Positions 1 to 6,235 of a DNA stretch of 7,787 nt are shown here, piece by piece. The position numbers and the translations under genes are program-made. The notes below the pieces were generated by a model. It had not been told where the DNA came from. It saw nothing but the letters and a program-made list of their open reading frames with translations, and made no database searches. How positions within the stretch are numbered: position 1 is the first letter of the stretch; the number at the start of each line of letters is the position of its first letter. Source of the stretch: JASEGV01 sp037443545 (lineage in GTDB: Bacteria; Bacteroidota; Ignavibacteria; UBA10030; BY39); the NCBI GenBank assembly GCA_037443545.1, contig JBBIOD010000085.1, forward strand, positions 1 to 7,787, read 5' to 3'.

Positions 1-263
1 AAATGTTTTCGCACACTTTTTACTCACTTTTTTTCTTTGAGACAAGTCGGGAGACTATAAACTGACGGCTGGTTAAACTAATAGGGATCCGCCCTGTCGC
101 TGCTTAGATACAGCAATCTGTTTATTTCAATGACGCTCTACAGTATATATTCTTACAATTGGGGTTGGTCGCAGAAAATTTTAATGCAAATTCTCAACAT
201 TTTTTTATTTTTGTACAATGTATTCACTTTTCAGAGTATTTTTGCTATTCCCTATTTTATCCG
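1..263. other. Non-coding region at the left edge with short hairpins
   Basis: No convincing gene is visible here. The frames at the very start run only about 20 codons before a stop. The only longer frame (130-318) is AT-rich, has no ribosome binding site and runs into the 3' end of anmK, so I do not call it. Bases 41-120 are richer in GC than their flanks and hold three small hairpins: 45-56 (AGTC/GACT closing a GGGA, GNRA-type loop), 83-95 (AGGG/CCCT) and 99-114 (GCTG/CAGC). A T-rich stretch lies at 17-38. I compared it by eye with tmRNA, RNase P RNA and SRP RNA hallmarks and found none. No strong terminator for anmK (minus strand) is seen. The neighbouring gene to the left lies outside the window. 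Confidence 0.5.
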
Positions 264-1424
264 TTATGGTAAACAGATCTTTCCTAAAACCGTTGGTTTG
301 GAACCACCCGTTGCTTGAACAAGATTTGCCGGATTTTCTGAGATTGCTTCATTAGCCAGAACCGCAAAACAGATTGCTTCTTTTGCATCCGACGAATATC
401 CAATATCTTCAATCGGCTTTACAATAACGGGATGGAAATAGGTCTTTAAAGCGTTCATCAAATATAAATTATGGACTCCTCCTCCGCTTACAATAATTTC
501 ATCAAGGTTCAGTTTGTTTTTAATGAACTTCGCGTACGAATTATAAATTGTAATGGCTGTAAACTCGGTTACGGTTGTAACAAGATCTTCAGTCGAAATA
601 TTTTTAAATTTTACTAAAATTTTGTTAACAAACTCATCGCCAAATATTTCTCTGCCAGTCGATTTTGGCGGTCGTTGCAAAAAATATTTCTCCTCCAACA
701 TCCAACTTAATAAAGGAGTGTTTAACTTTCCTTTACTTGCAACATATCCCGATCTATCGAACGGCTTTTTGAACAATCTTCTGATAATATTATCGATAAT
801 CATGTTGCCTGGTCCTGTATCGAATGCAAAAACATTATTCATTGATGCGTTTTTAGGAACGACCGTTATGTTAGCAATTCCACCGAGATTCAGCAAACCC
901 CGGTTACGTTTATTTGATCGGAACATTATGTAATCGAAATACGGAACGAGCGGGGCGCCGCTGCCTCCAACCGCAACATCAGCAACTCTGAAATCACCTA
1001 CGGTTACGATTCCTGTTCGTTTGGCAATAACAGCAGGGTCGCCGATTTGCAATGTTGCTCTGATGGATTTACCAAACATATTAATTTTATCGGGCAGGTG
1101 CGAAATCGTCTGTCCGTGCGAGCCGATTAATTCTATATCTTTAAACGCAAGTTTTACTTTCTTAACAATTCGCATCGCAGCATCGGCGAAATATTCACCC
1201 AGCAAAAAATTTAAACGAGTAATATCGTCGAGCCTGGCTGTTTTAGCGTCCGAATTTGTAAGTATCAGTTTTTTTAAGCTGTTGGAATACGGATAAGATT
1301 CGAAAGCGATTTGACGGAGTTTTGTTTTCACTCCGCTATTTTTGATTTCGACCAAAACAGCATCAATCCCGTCGGCAGATGTACCCGACATCAAGCCGAT
1401 TACCAAATTAGTTTTCTTTTTCAT
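264..1424 (-). CDS. anmK: Anhydro-N-acetylmuramic acid kinase
   Basis: This cytoplasmic sugar kinase hydrolyses the 1,6-anhydro bond of anhydro-MurNAc and phosphorylates the sugar to MurNAc-6-phosphate, a step in recycling cell-wall fragments. The 386-residue length is normal for the family. Visible signatures are the N-terminal nucleotide-binding motif GLMSGTSADGID (10-21), GSHGQT (101-106), QIGDP (127-131), DFRVADVAVGGSGAPLVP (144-161) with the family's conserved acidic residues, NLGGIANIT (179-187), FDTGPGN (201-207), GGGVHN (314-319) and the C-terminal ATGGSKP block (371-377). These are typical of the AnmK/ASKHA fold. The start at 1424 puts the first motif at the usual distance. The ribosome binding site is poor (an A-rich AAAAAGAA). 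No MurQ etherase or anhydromuropeptide permease lies nearby, so the rest of the pathway must be encoded elsewhere. The gene diverges from the HI0933-type gene across 38 bases. Confidence 0.96.
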   Translation of the reverse strand: MKKKTNLVIGLMSGTSADGIDAVLVEIKNSGVKTKLRQIAFESYPYSNSLKKLILTNSDAKTARLDDITRLNFLLGEYFADAAMRIVKKVKLAFKDIELIGSHGQTISHLPDKINMFGKSIRATLQIGDPAVIAKRTGIVTVGDFRVADVAVGGSGAPLVPYFDYIMFRSNKRNRGLLNLGGIANITVVPKNASMNNVFAFDTGPGNMIIDNIIRRLFKKPFDRSGYVASKGKLNTPLLSWMLEEKYFLQRPPKSTGREIFGDEFVNKILVKFKNISTEDLVTTVTEFTAITIYNSYAKFIKNKLNLDEIIVSGGGVHNLYLMNALKTYFHPVIVKPIEDIGYSSDAKEAICFAVLANEAISENPANLVQATGGSKPTVLGKICLP

Positions 1425-1462
1425 TTCTTTTTGAGAAAAAATTTCTTTAATATATTAAACGT
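1425..1462. promoter_or_regulatory. Compact divergent promoter region with a 14-base palindrome
   Basis: This is the whole gap between the divergent start codons of anmK and the flavoprotein gene. It contains the perfect palindrome TTTAATATATTAAA (1446-1459). Reading it either way gives a -10-like TATATT: 1451-1456 on plus and 1454-1449 on minus. On the minus strand a TTGAAT at 1476-1471 lies 16 bases upstream of that element, inside the first codons of the flavoprotein gene, which makes a plausible anmK promoter with a leader of about 18 bases. On plus, a -10 here would start RNA within a few bases of the ATG at 1463, so that mRNA would be leaderless or nearly so. A TTGAGA at 1431-1436 is too close for an ideal -35. 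The promoter roles are inferred; the palindrome is plain in the sequence. Confidence 0.5.
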
Positions 1463-2749
1463 ATGACCGAATTCAAAAAAACAAATAAAGAAAAGTCAGT
1501 TGTAGTAATTGGAGGCGGTGCTTCGGGTATGATTGCCGCCTGGCGTTCAGCATCGCTTGGTGTGCCAACTATGTTGATCGAAAAAAATAAAAAACTTGGC
1601 ATTAAAATTTTAATTTCGGGCGGGGGCAAATGCAACATCACTCACGATGGAAGCATCGAAGACTTGTTGAAAAGCTTTCAGAAAAACGAAGCCTTATTTT
1701 TGAAACCTTCAGTTTATAAATTCAGCAACCGAAGTATTTTAAAACTCCTGGAAGAACGAGGAGTTGAAACTTATGTGCGGGACGACGGCAAAATATTTCC
1801 AAAAAGCAACGACGCCTCCGATGTAGTTGCCGCTTTAGAGTGGTATTTGCGAAATGCCGATGTTGAAATCCGAACCGACACAGCAGTCCAGGAAATCATT
1901 TTTGAGAACAATAGTGTGACCGGCCTGAAATTATATAACGAAATAATTTATTCATCCAATGTTATTCTCGCAACCGGCGGGGTGTCGTATCCGCAAACCG
2001 GAACGACTGGCGACGGTTTCCGCTTCGTCGAAAAAACCGGACACACTATCGTTCCACTGCGACCGGCGCTTGCTCCAATAAAGTTGTCTAACAAATTTCC
2101 GTATGGATGGGGCGGTGTTGCAATTCGAGATGCTGAACTTATCTGTTTTGTTAACAATCGTAAAACACATAGGGAGCGGGGTGATTTCCTTTTTACTCAC
2201 GAGGGTATTTCCGGTCCTACCGTGTTAGAGTTAAGCAAGTACGTCCCAATGGATCTGACGAATAATAATGTTGAGTTGATACTCGATACGCTTCCGGAAA
2301 AAGATGCGGCAAGGTTGGATTCCGAGATTCAACAATTATTCAAACTACATCCGAATAAACAGATTAACAGTATCGCAGGATTGTTTTTACCCAATCGTCT
2401 TGTAAATTATTTTCTTAACAGTATAAATATTAACTCCGATAAACCTTGCAAAGAATTAAAAAAAGAGGAACGAAAGCAATTAGTGAAATTAGTAAAAGAA
2501 ATGTTCATCGGCAGGATTGCTTCGATAGATATAACTAAAGGAGAAGTATCGGCAGGAGGCATTTCGTTGAAAGAAGTTGACCCGAAAACGATGCAATCGC
2601 GATTAATTAAGGGTTTATATTGTTGTGGAGAAGTGTTAGATATTGCAGGAAGAATTGGCGGCTATAATTTACAGGCAGCTTACTCAACAGGATTTACCGC
2701 CGGCGAGAGTGCAGCTATAAATTATAAATCCCAGTCCACCACGCCTTGA
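1463..2749 (+). CDS. HI0933/BaiN-like FAD-dependent flavoprotein (putative NAD(P)/FAD oxidoreductase)
   Basis: This protein of 428 residues belongs to the HI0933-like family (YhiN in E. coli, BaiN in bile-acid-converting clostridia). The physiological substrate of most members is unknown, so I give no reaction beyond a likely FAD-linked redox role in the cytoplasm. Visible features are the N-terminal dinucleotide-binding VVVIGGGASGMIAAW (13-27), with Glu40 placed to bind the FAD ribose, the family signature SGGGKCNIT (52-60), a second glycine-rich ATGGVSYPQTGTTGDG (170-185), LFTHEGISGPTVLELS (243-258), and the C-terminal FAD-contact block VSAGGISLKEVDPKTM (362-377) followed by GLYCCGEVLDIAGRIGGYN (384-402). 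The gene is full length. The ATG at 1463 lacks a Shine-Dalgarno sequence and may be leaderless. The last codons overlap a hairpin shared with the convergent cold-shock gene. The family call is firm; the function is not. Confidence 0.93.
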   Translation: MTEFKKTNKEKSVVVIGGGASGMIAAWRSASLGVPTMLIEKNKKLGIKILISGGGKCNITHDGSIEDLLKSFQKNEALFLKPSVYKFSNRSILKLLEERGVETYVRDDGKIFPKSNDASDVVAALEWYLRNADVEIRTDTAVQEIIFENNSVTGLKLYNEIIYSSNVILATGGVSYPQTGTTGDGFRFVEKTGHTIVPLRPALAPIKLSNKFPYGWGGVAIRDAELICFVNNRKTHRERGDFLFTHEGISGPTVLELSKYVPMDLTNNNVELILDTLPEKDAARLDSEIQQLFKLHPNKQINSIAGLFLPNRLVNYFLNSININSDKPCKELKKEERKQLVKLVKEMFIGRIASIDITKGEVSAGGISLKEVDPKTMQSRLIKGLYCCGEVLDIAGRIGGYNLQAAYSTGFTAGESAAINYKSQSTTP

Positions 2750-2766
2750 TGCGGGCAGACCGGGAT
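2728..2766 (-). terminator. Hairpin between convergent genes, probable terminator of the cold-shock gene
   Basis: Arms 2728-2736 (ATCCCAGTC) and 2758-2766 (GACCGGGAT) form a nine-pair stem around a 21-base loop. The loop holds a smaller CGC/GCG stem (2742-2744 with 2751-2753). In plus-strand RNA the stem has an A/C mismatch, while in minus-strand RNA the same position becomes a G-U wobble and all nine pairs form. The minus-strand hairpin is followed by an AT-rich run (TTATAATTTAT). This asymmetry favours a role for the cold-shock transcript, which ends 22 bases before it. The hairpin spans the flavoprotein stop codon (2747-2749). The following tract is not a pure U-run, so terminator strength is uncertain. 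Confidence 0.5.
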
Positions 2767-2787
2767 AAATTAAGTTGTAACAAGGTA

Positions 2788-2988
2788 TTAAACTTTTTGA
2801 ACTTGTGTGGCTTGCAAACCTTTTTCAGTTTGTTCAACTTCGAATTGGACGCTGTCGCCCTGCTTCAAAGCTTTGTATCCATCGCCGATGATCGAACGGT
2901 AGTGGACGAAAACATCTTCGCCCGATTCGCGTGTTAGAAAGCCAAAACCTTTTGTGTTGTTGAACCACTTGACTTTACCAATTTCCAT
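2788..2988 (-). CDS. csp: Cold-shock domain protein (CspA family)
   Basis: This is a 66-residue single cold-shock domain, a five-stranded OB fold that binds single-stranded RNA and DNA and acts as an RNA chaperone, loosening mRNA structure at low temperature or in stationary phase. The RNP1 motif KGFGFL (13-18) and RNP2 motif DVFVHY (25-30) are both intact, with the usual aromatic Trp8. Length and the GKVKWFN start are typical of the family. The ATG at 2988 has a good ribosome binding site: minus-strand AAGGA (2999-2995), six bases upstream. The gene stands alone on its strand, with a promoter and a leader of about 190 bases upstream and a hairpin downstream, so it looks monocistronic. Bacteria often carry several csp paralogues, so I do not assign a letter, and whether this copy is cold-induced cannot be read from the protein. 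Confidence 0.97.
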   Translation of the reverse strand: MEIGKVKWFNNTKGFGFLTRESGEDVFVHYRSIIGDGYKALKQGDSVQFEVEQTEKGLQATQVQKV

Positions 2989-3178
2989 AATGCTTCCTTA
3001 AAATAATTATTAATAGCTTGTACGCCAGTTAGAGCTTTAAAACGAAAACCCAATACAGCGGCAACTCATCTGGAATTCCGTCTTGGCTGCCTGATCTGAA
3101 GAACCAGCTATTAAAGTGGTTCGCACAAAAAAAGCATACTTCGTAAAAAGCACAACTAACGGTGTACTGTTAATTGTT
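2989..3178 (-). promoter_or_regulatory. Long structured 5' leader of the cold-shock mRNA
   Basis: The inferred transcript starts near 3178 and runs about 190 bases before the csp start codon. Structures in minus-strand RNA are: a nine-pair hairpin at the extreme 5' end (3177-3169 with 3160-3152, eight-base loop), which has a mismatch on plus but only a U-G wobble on minus; a U-run at 3134-3127; a perfect six-pair hairpin GAACCA/TGGTTC (3122-3117 with 3106-3101); a possible GGCAGC/GTTGCC stem (3091-3086 with 3065-3060) enclosing the palindrome GGAATTCC (3072-3079); and finally the AAGGA ribosome binding site. Long structured leaders that act as thermosensors are known for cspA of E. coli. A similar function here is inferred. 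No convincing protein is encoded; the frame at 3037-3225 has no ribosome binding site and overlaps the promoter. Confidence 0.6.
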
Positions 3179-3184
3179 GGAAAC

Positions 3185-3213
3185 AAGATAAAACCATTTA
3201 ATATTAAAGTCAA
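3185..3213 (-). promoter_or_regulatory. Sigma70-type promoter for the cold-shock gene
   Basis: On the minus strand TTGACT (3213-3208) is followed by a 17-base spacer and TATCTT (3190-3185). This is the best match to a housekeeping promoter in the window. The start point would fall at about 3177-3179, just at the base of the first leader hairpin. The spacer holds a palindrome, TTTAATATTAAA (3197-3208), which closely resembles the one between anmK and the flavoprotein gene. Confidence 0.65.
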
Positions 3214-3329
3214 GTGATTAGCCAAACTTCCGATTTCTGTCGTTGTGTAAACTAGCGCGTTTTATGTGAACACAAATCTCTACGAGTTAAAGACTCGTAA
3301 TAGTCGTTGACCGACCTATGTTACACTAA
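3214..3329. other. Intergenic stretch with short hairpins
   Basis: This lies between the csp promoter and the big terminator repeat and contains no ORF of note. It has a perfect seven-pair hairpin TACGAGT/ACTCGTA (3281-3287 with 3293-3299, loop TAAAG), a weaker TTGTGT/ACACAA pairing (3243-3248 with 3270-3275) and a four-pair GTCG/CGAC (3303-3306 with 3312-3315). A weak plus-strand promoter-like pair, TTGGAA (3177-3182) and TAATAT (3199-3204) with a 16-base spacer, would allow a plus-strand RNA ending at the 3330-3392 terminator, but this is speculative. Confidence 0.4.
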
Positions 3330-3392
3330 TAAAAAGAGCCGACTTCACACTCTGAGAACGTAAAACGTTCTAAAAAAAATCGGCTCTTTTTA
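3330..3392 (-). terminator. Nested inverted repeat, terminator of the M16 peptidase operon (potentially bidirectional)
   Basis: The perfect 13-base arms (3330-3342 and 3380-3392; core AAAAAGAGCCGA / TCGGCTCTTTTT) give a GC-rich stem ending in a U5 run on either strand. They enclose a second perfect seven-pair hairpin, AGAACGT/ACGTTCT with an AAA loop (3355-3371). The element lies 63 bases past the stop codon of the second M16 gene, the expected place for its terminator. Because it is symmetric, it could also stop transcription from the other side. Confidence 0.85.
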
Positions 3393-3454
3393 AATTTGTC
3401 CTCGCCCGCTACGTTGAAACCATAGAAAGTGATGCGAGCATTTATCCGTTTATC

Positions 3455-4753
3455 TTACTTCCACTTTAAAAGTTCTTCGTCAACTTTCTTCCTTTTTCCG
3501 ACATAGACGAAGTTTAAATTCGTAATGTATTTGTTAGCCATAATTTTAATTTCTTCGGCTGTAACCTTGTCGATCAAATCAACAAGTTTGGCTGCATTTT
3601 TCCAGGAACCTGTGTAGAGCTGAGCTGCTGCAAGTGCACCTGCCTGCATTGCGTTTGTTTCCTGTCTCATATAATCCATCGTAAGAAAACGCATCTTGTG
3701 ATTCTTCATCTCTTTTTCGGATATAGTTTCGGTTTTTAATTTAGCTAATTCGCCGACCATTACTTTTATAGCCGAATCTGGGTCGGTTGTTGAAACGTAT
3801 ATAAAACCGGTCGAAGTTTTTTCGGTAATCATTACGGCTGCCGGTGCATAACTTAAATTGCGCTTAGTGCGGACTTCCTCGAACATACGATCGCGCAATA
3901 TTGAGTGTGCAAGTAATGCAGCATAGTAATCGGGTTGGTTCATACTTGGAAGCAAATACTGACCCATAACATAGTTTGTTGGCAGCGGCTTCTCGACGAT
4001 AGTATGGTTGGTTTCCTGAGATTTCGCCGGAACTGTCAGCGGAGTTTCTTTGTAATTACCCACAGGTAGTTTTGCGAACAAAGCATTTACTTTTTTCTCG
4101 ATATCTTTTTTGTTCAACTTTCCAACTACAACCAAAAGCATCCGCGATTTTACTATTAATTGCTTGTAATAATTCAACAATTCATCGGTCGTGAATTTTT
4201 CAACGTTTTGTGTAGTTCCGATCCAGCGGTTTGAGTATGGGTGCCCATCAAAATACCACTTCACCATCTCTTTTCTTACTAAAGCATCGGGATTAGTATC
4301 CTCAGTTTTGATGGCGCTGATTAATTTTTCACGCGTCAGGTTCACCTCGCTCTCATCAAATGCGGGATTTAAAATTATATCTTCAAACAACTCCCATGTT
4401 TTCGAGAAATTTTCTCTGACGCATCTGATAGAAAGTACAGAATAATCGTTGCTGCTTCTTGAACTGATTGTTGAAACAAGTTTATCGAGTATTGAACTAT
4501 ATTCATCCTTTGGAAATTTTTTTGTTCCGCTTGTTGTGGCAACCTGCAGTGCAAAGTTTTCGATTCCTGCCGTTTCAGGTGTAAGATTTGCGCATCCGCC
4601 TCTAACGAACAAGTTGACTGCAACTACATCGTTCTGGGCAGGTTTAAAAATAACTTTCACCCCGTTAATGTTCATTTCAGTAGCATCCTTTGTGGCATAA
4701 ACAGTTGATATTGTTAGAATCAATATAAAAAGTATCATGATCATGGTTTTCAT
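3455..4753 (-). CDS. M16 family peptidase-like subunit lacking the zinc site
   Basis: This exported M16B-type protein has 432 residues. It starts with a clear Sec signal peptide (hydrophobic 4-18, likely cut after VYA at 18-20), so it acts outside the cytoplasm. The HxxEH zinc motif is replaced: in the matching place the sequence is GIENFALQ (63-70), giving Asn66, Leu69 and Gln70. The C-terminal domain keeps the substrate-binding motif FEEVRTKRNLSYAP (291-304), with Arg295 or Arg298 and Tyr302. In known two-subunit M16B enzymes one chain supplies zinc and the other this Arg/Tyr motif, so this chain is probably the non-catalytic partner of the upstream gene. Its start lies 18 bases after that gene's stop, with a good AAGGA site (4765-4761) seven bases before ATG, so the two genes are surely one operon. 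The substrate is unknown. Confidence 0.92.
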   Translation of the reverse strand: MKTMIMILFILILTISTVYATKDATEMNINGVKVIFKPAQNDVVAVNLFVRGGCANLTPETAGIENFALQVATTSGTKKFPKDEYSSILDKLVSTISSRSSNDYSVLSIRCVRENFSKTWELFEDIILNPAFDESEVNLTREKLISAIKTEDTNPDALVRKEMVKWYFDGHPYSNRWIGTTQNVEKFTTDELLNYYKQLIVKSRMLLVVVGKLNKKDIEKKVNALFAKLPVGNYKETPLTVPAKSQETNHTIVEKPLPTNYVMGQYLLPSMNQPDYYAALLAHSILRDRMFEEVRTKRNLSYAPAAVMITEKTSTGFIYVSTTDPDSAIKVMVGELAKLKTETISEKEMKNHKMRFLTMDYMRQETNAMQAGALAAAQLYTGSWKNAAKLVDLIDKVTAEEIKIMANKYITNLNFVYVGKRKKVDEELLKWK

Positions 4754-4771
4754 TTTTTATTCCTTTCCAAT

Positions 4772-6160
4772 TTACTTTCCTTTTTTTTCGAATTCTGAAG
4801 TTCCGAGCAACAAATCGGTTTCTTTCAGGTCAAGCGTTTTCACATTTTCTTCCGATATTAAAACACCAATTACATAGTTACTCCCTTTAATATATTTTCT
4901 TACAAAGTCGCTAACATCCTTACGAGTAACTTTCTTCAAATCTTTTATATAATTTTCATAATAATGCAGTCCAGCACTTGCCCACCAGTAGCTTACTGTA
5001 TGAATCCAGTTGGAAGTCGATTCGCGTCCATAAATCTCCTCTACTGCAAGTATGTTCTTCGCTGTTTCGAGCTGTTCATCGGTGTAATAATCGGGGGAGT
5101 CGAATTTTTCGATCTCTGCCGATAGCGCCTTAACCGCCTCTTTTAGTTTATCGGGCATCGCTTGAAAAACAACCATTATCGGTCCGACGTTGTGCTCGGT
5201 TTGATATCCAAAGTTGAGTCCGACCATCAGTCCCGATTCGACTAAAGCTTTTTGGAAGTTCGAAGTTTTTTGATTGATGATATAAGCGAACACATCGGCG
5301 GCGTGAGTCCCTGTAATATCACGTTTCGTATCGGGTCCGTGGAAATTAATAATTCCAACAACGATCGGAAAATCTTTTTCTAATATTATCGTCTCCGGTT
5401 TTTCAAGCGGCTTGAAAGTTACTGGGGGATTTTTTATAAACGGGTCTTCGCCCTTCTCCCACTGACCGAAATATTTTTCAGCAAGTTTGAAAACTTCTTC
5501 AGCTTTCACATCGCCCGCTATCAACAGCGATGAATTGTTCGGAATGTAGAATTTCTTCTGGATTGTTTTCATTTGTTCTCGCGTTGCAGCAAGTATCGTC
5601 GAACGCTCGCCGATTGCATTTTTCCGGTTGTAATTATCGCCCCACGTTTTTTTATTCACCGCTACAAAAAGATGATACGGCGGCTGCGATTCGGCTCGGT
5701 CGTATTCGCCGATCACAACCGGACGTTCTTTTTCAAGTTCGGTTTGATCGAACAGCGGATACATAGTTGCATCGCGCATATACTCGATTGCCTCTTCCAA
5801 ATTTGTTTTCGGGCATGTGAAAAAATAATTAACCCGCTCGTTGCCAGTAGTTCCGTTCCATTCCACCCCTAACTCGCGACCCCGTTCCAAAAAGGCTTCC
5901 TGATTCGGGAGTTTTTCGTTCGCTTTGAAGAACATGTGCTCATAAAGGTGCGATAACCCGCTGTACTCGGGGGGTTCGGTAAACGCACCATTTTTCACAC
6001 AAATCTCTACCGTAACCAACGGCACGGCACTGTTTTCGACTACTAAAATTTTTAAACCGTTTTTTAAATCTTTTTGCTTGAGTCCTAATTCCTTTGAATA
6101 CATAATTTGATTAAAAAAAATGAACGATAAAATGATGATTGCATGTTTGAGAAATTTCAT
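4772..6160 (-). CDS. Exported M16 family zinc metallopeptidase, catalytic subunit
   Basis: This protein has 462 residues and an N-terminal signal sequence (basic KFLKH, hydrophobic 7-20), which predicts an envelope or secreted location. The inverted zinc motif HLYEH (71-75) gives His71, Glu74 (catalytic) and His75. The third ligand fits Glu152 in GEYDR, with exactly 76 residues between His75 and Glu152, the classical M16 spacing. The N-terminal M16 domain covers roughly 35-180 and the C-terminal inactive domain roughly 190-375. That second domain lacks the usual Arg/Tyr substrate motif: around 303-319 it reads QKALVESGLMVGLNFGY, with no arginine. The next gene supplies it, so the pair probably forms a heterodimeric protease. 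The ATG at 6160 has an AAAGGGA site (6173-6167) six bases upstream. This is the first gene of the operon. The family call is firm; the substrate is unknown. Confidence 0.95.
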   Translation of the reverse strand: MKFLKHAIIILSFIFFNQIMYSKELGLKQKDLKNGLKILVVENSAVPLVTVEICVKNGAFTEPPEYSGLSHLYEHMFFKANEKLPNQEAFLERGRELGVEWNGTTGNERVNYFFTCPKTNLEEAIEYMRDATMYPLFDQTELEKERPVVIGEYDRAESQPPYHLFVAVNKKTWGDNYNRKNAIGERSTILAATREQMKTIQKKFYIPNNSSLLIAGDVKAEEVFKLAEKYFGQWEKGEDPFIKNPPVTFKPLEKPETIILEKDFPIVVGIINFHGPDTKRDITGTHAADVFAYIINQKTSNFQKALVESGLMVGLNFGYQTEHNVGPIMVVFQAMPDKLKEAVKALSAEIEKFDSPDYYTDEQLETAKNILAVEEIYGRESTSNWIHTVSYWWASAGLHYYENYIKDLKKVTRKDVSDFVRKYIKGSNYVIGVLISEENVKTLDLKETDLLLGTSEFEKKGK

Positions 6161-6206
6161 AAATATTCCCTTTCATAATGATTTAATTTTGTTGAAATAC
6201 ATTTTC

Positions 6207-6235
6207 TATATAATAAAGTTTCGTCAATTTTGCAA
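6207..6235 (-). promoter_or_regulatory. Putative promoter of the M16 peptidase operon
   Basis: On the minus strand TTGCAA (6235-6230) is followed by 17 bases and TATATA (6212-6207). The start point would be near 6200, giving a leader of about 40 bases with the ribosome binding site near its end. The -35 hexamer is self-complementary and is also used by the inferred glnA promoter. A competing TTGACG (6227-6222) has no well-spaced -10. Confidence 0.5.

Noticed and set aside
1..263. Possible tmRNA, RNase P RNA or SRP RNA
   Set aside because: The CCA-proximal T-arm of tmRNA, the P4 core of RNase P RNA and the SRP tetraloop motif are all absent on both strands.
130..318. Plus-strand frame of 62 codons near the left edge
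   Set aside because: It is AT-driven in composition, has no ribosome binding site, and its end is antisense to the conserved C-terminus of AnmK.
2746..2937. Plus-strand frame antisense to the cold-shock gene
   Set aside because: It is a shadow of the strongly conserved csp frame on the opposite strand.
3017..3027. Minus-strand TGGCGTACAAG resembling the enteric cold box (TGACGTACAGA)
   Set aside because: It matches at 8 of 11 positions but lies near the 3' end of the leader, whereas the enteric cold box is near the 5' end; a chance match is likely.
3037..3225. Minus-strand frame of 62 codons upstream of csp
   Set aside because: It overlaps the csp promoter, has no ribosome binding site, and its composition is not protein-like; the interval is better explained as an mRNA leader.
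3270..3283. 14-base match ACACAAATCTCTAC also present at 5997-6010 inside the first M16 gene
   Set aside because: The match does not extend on either side and, in AT-rich DNA of this length, one such pair is close to chance.
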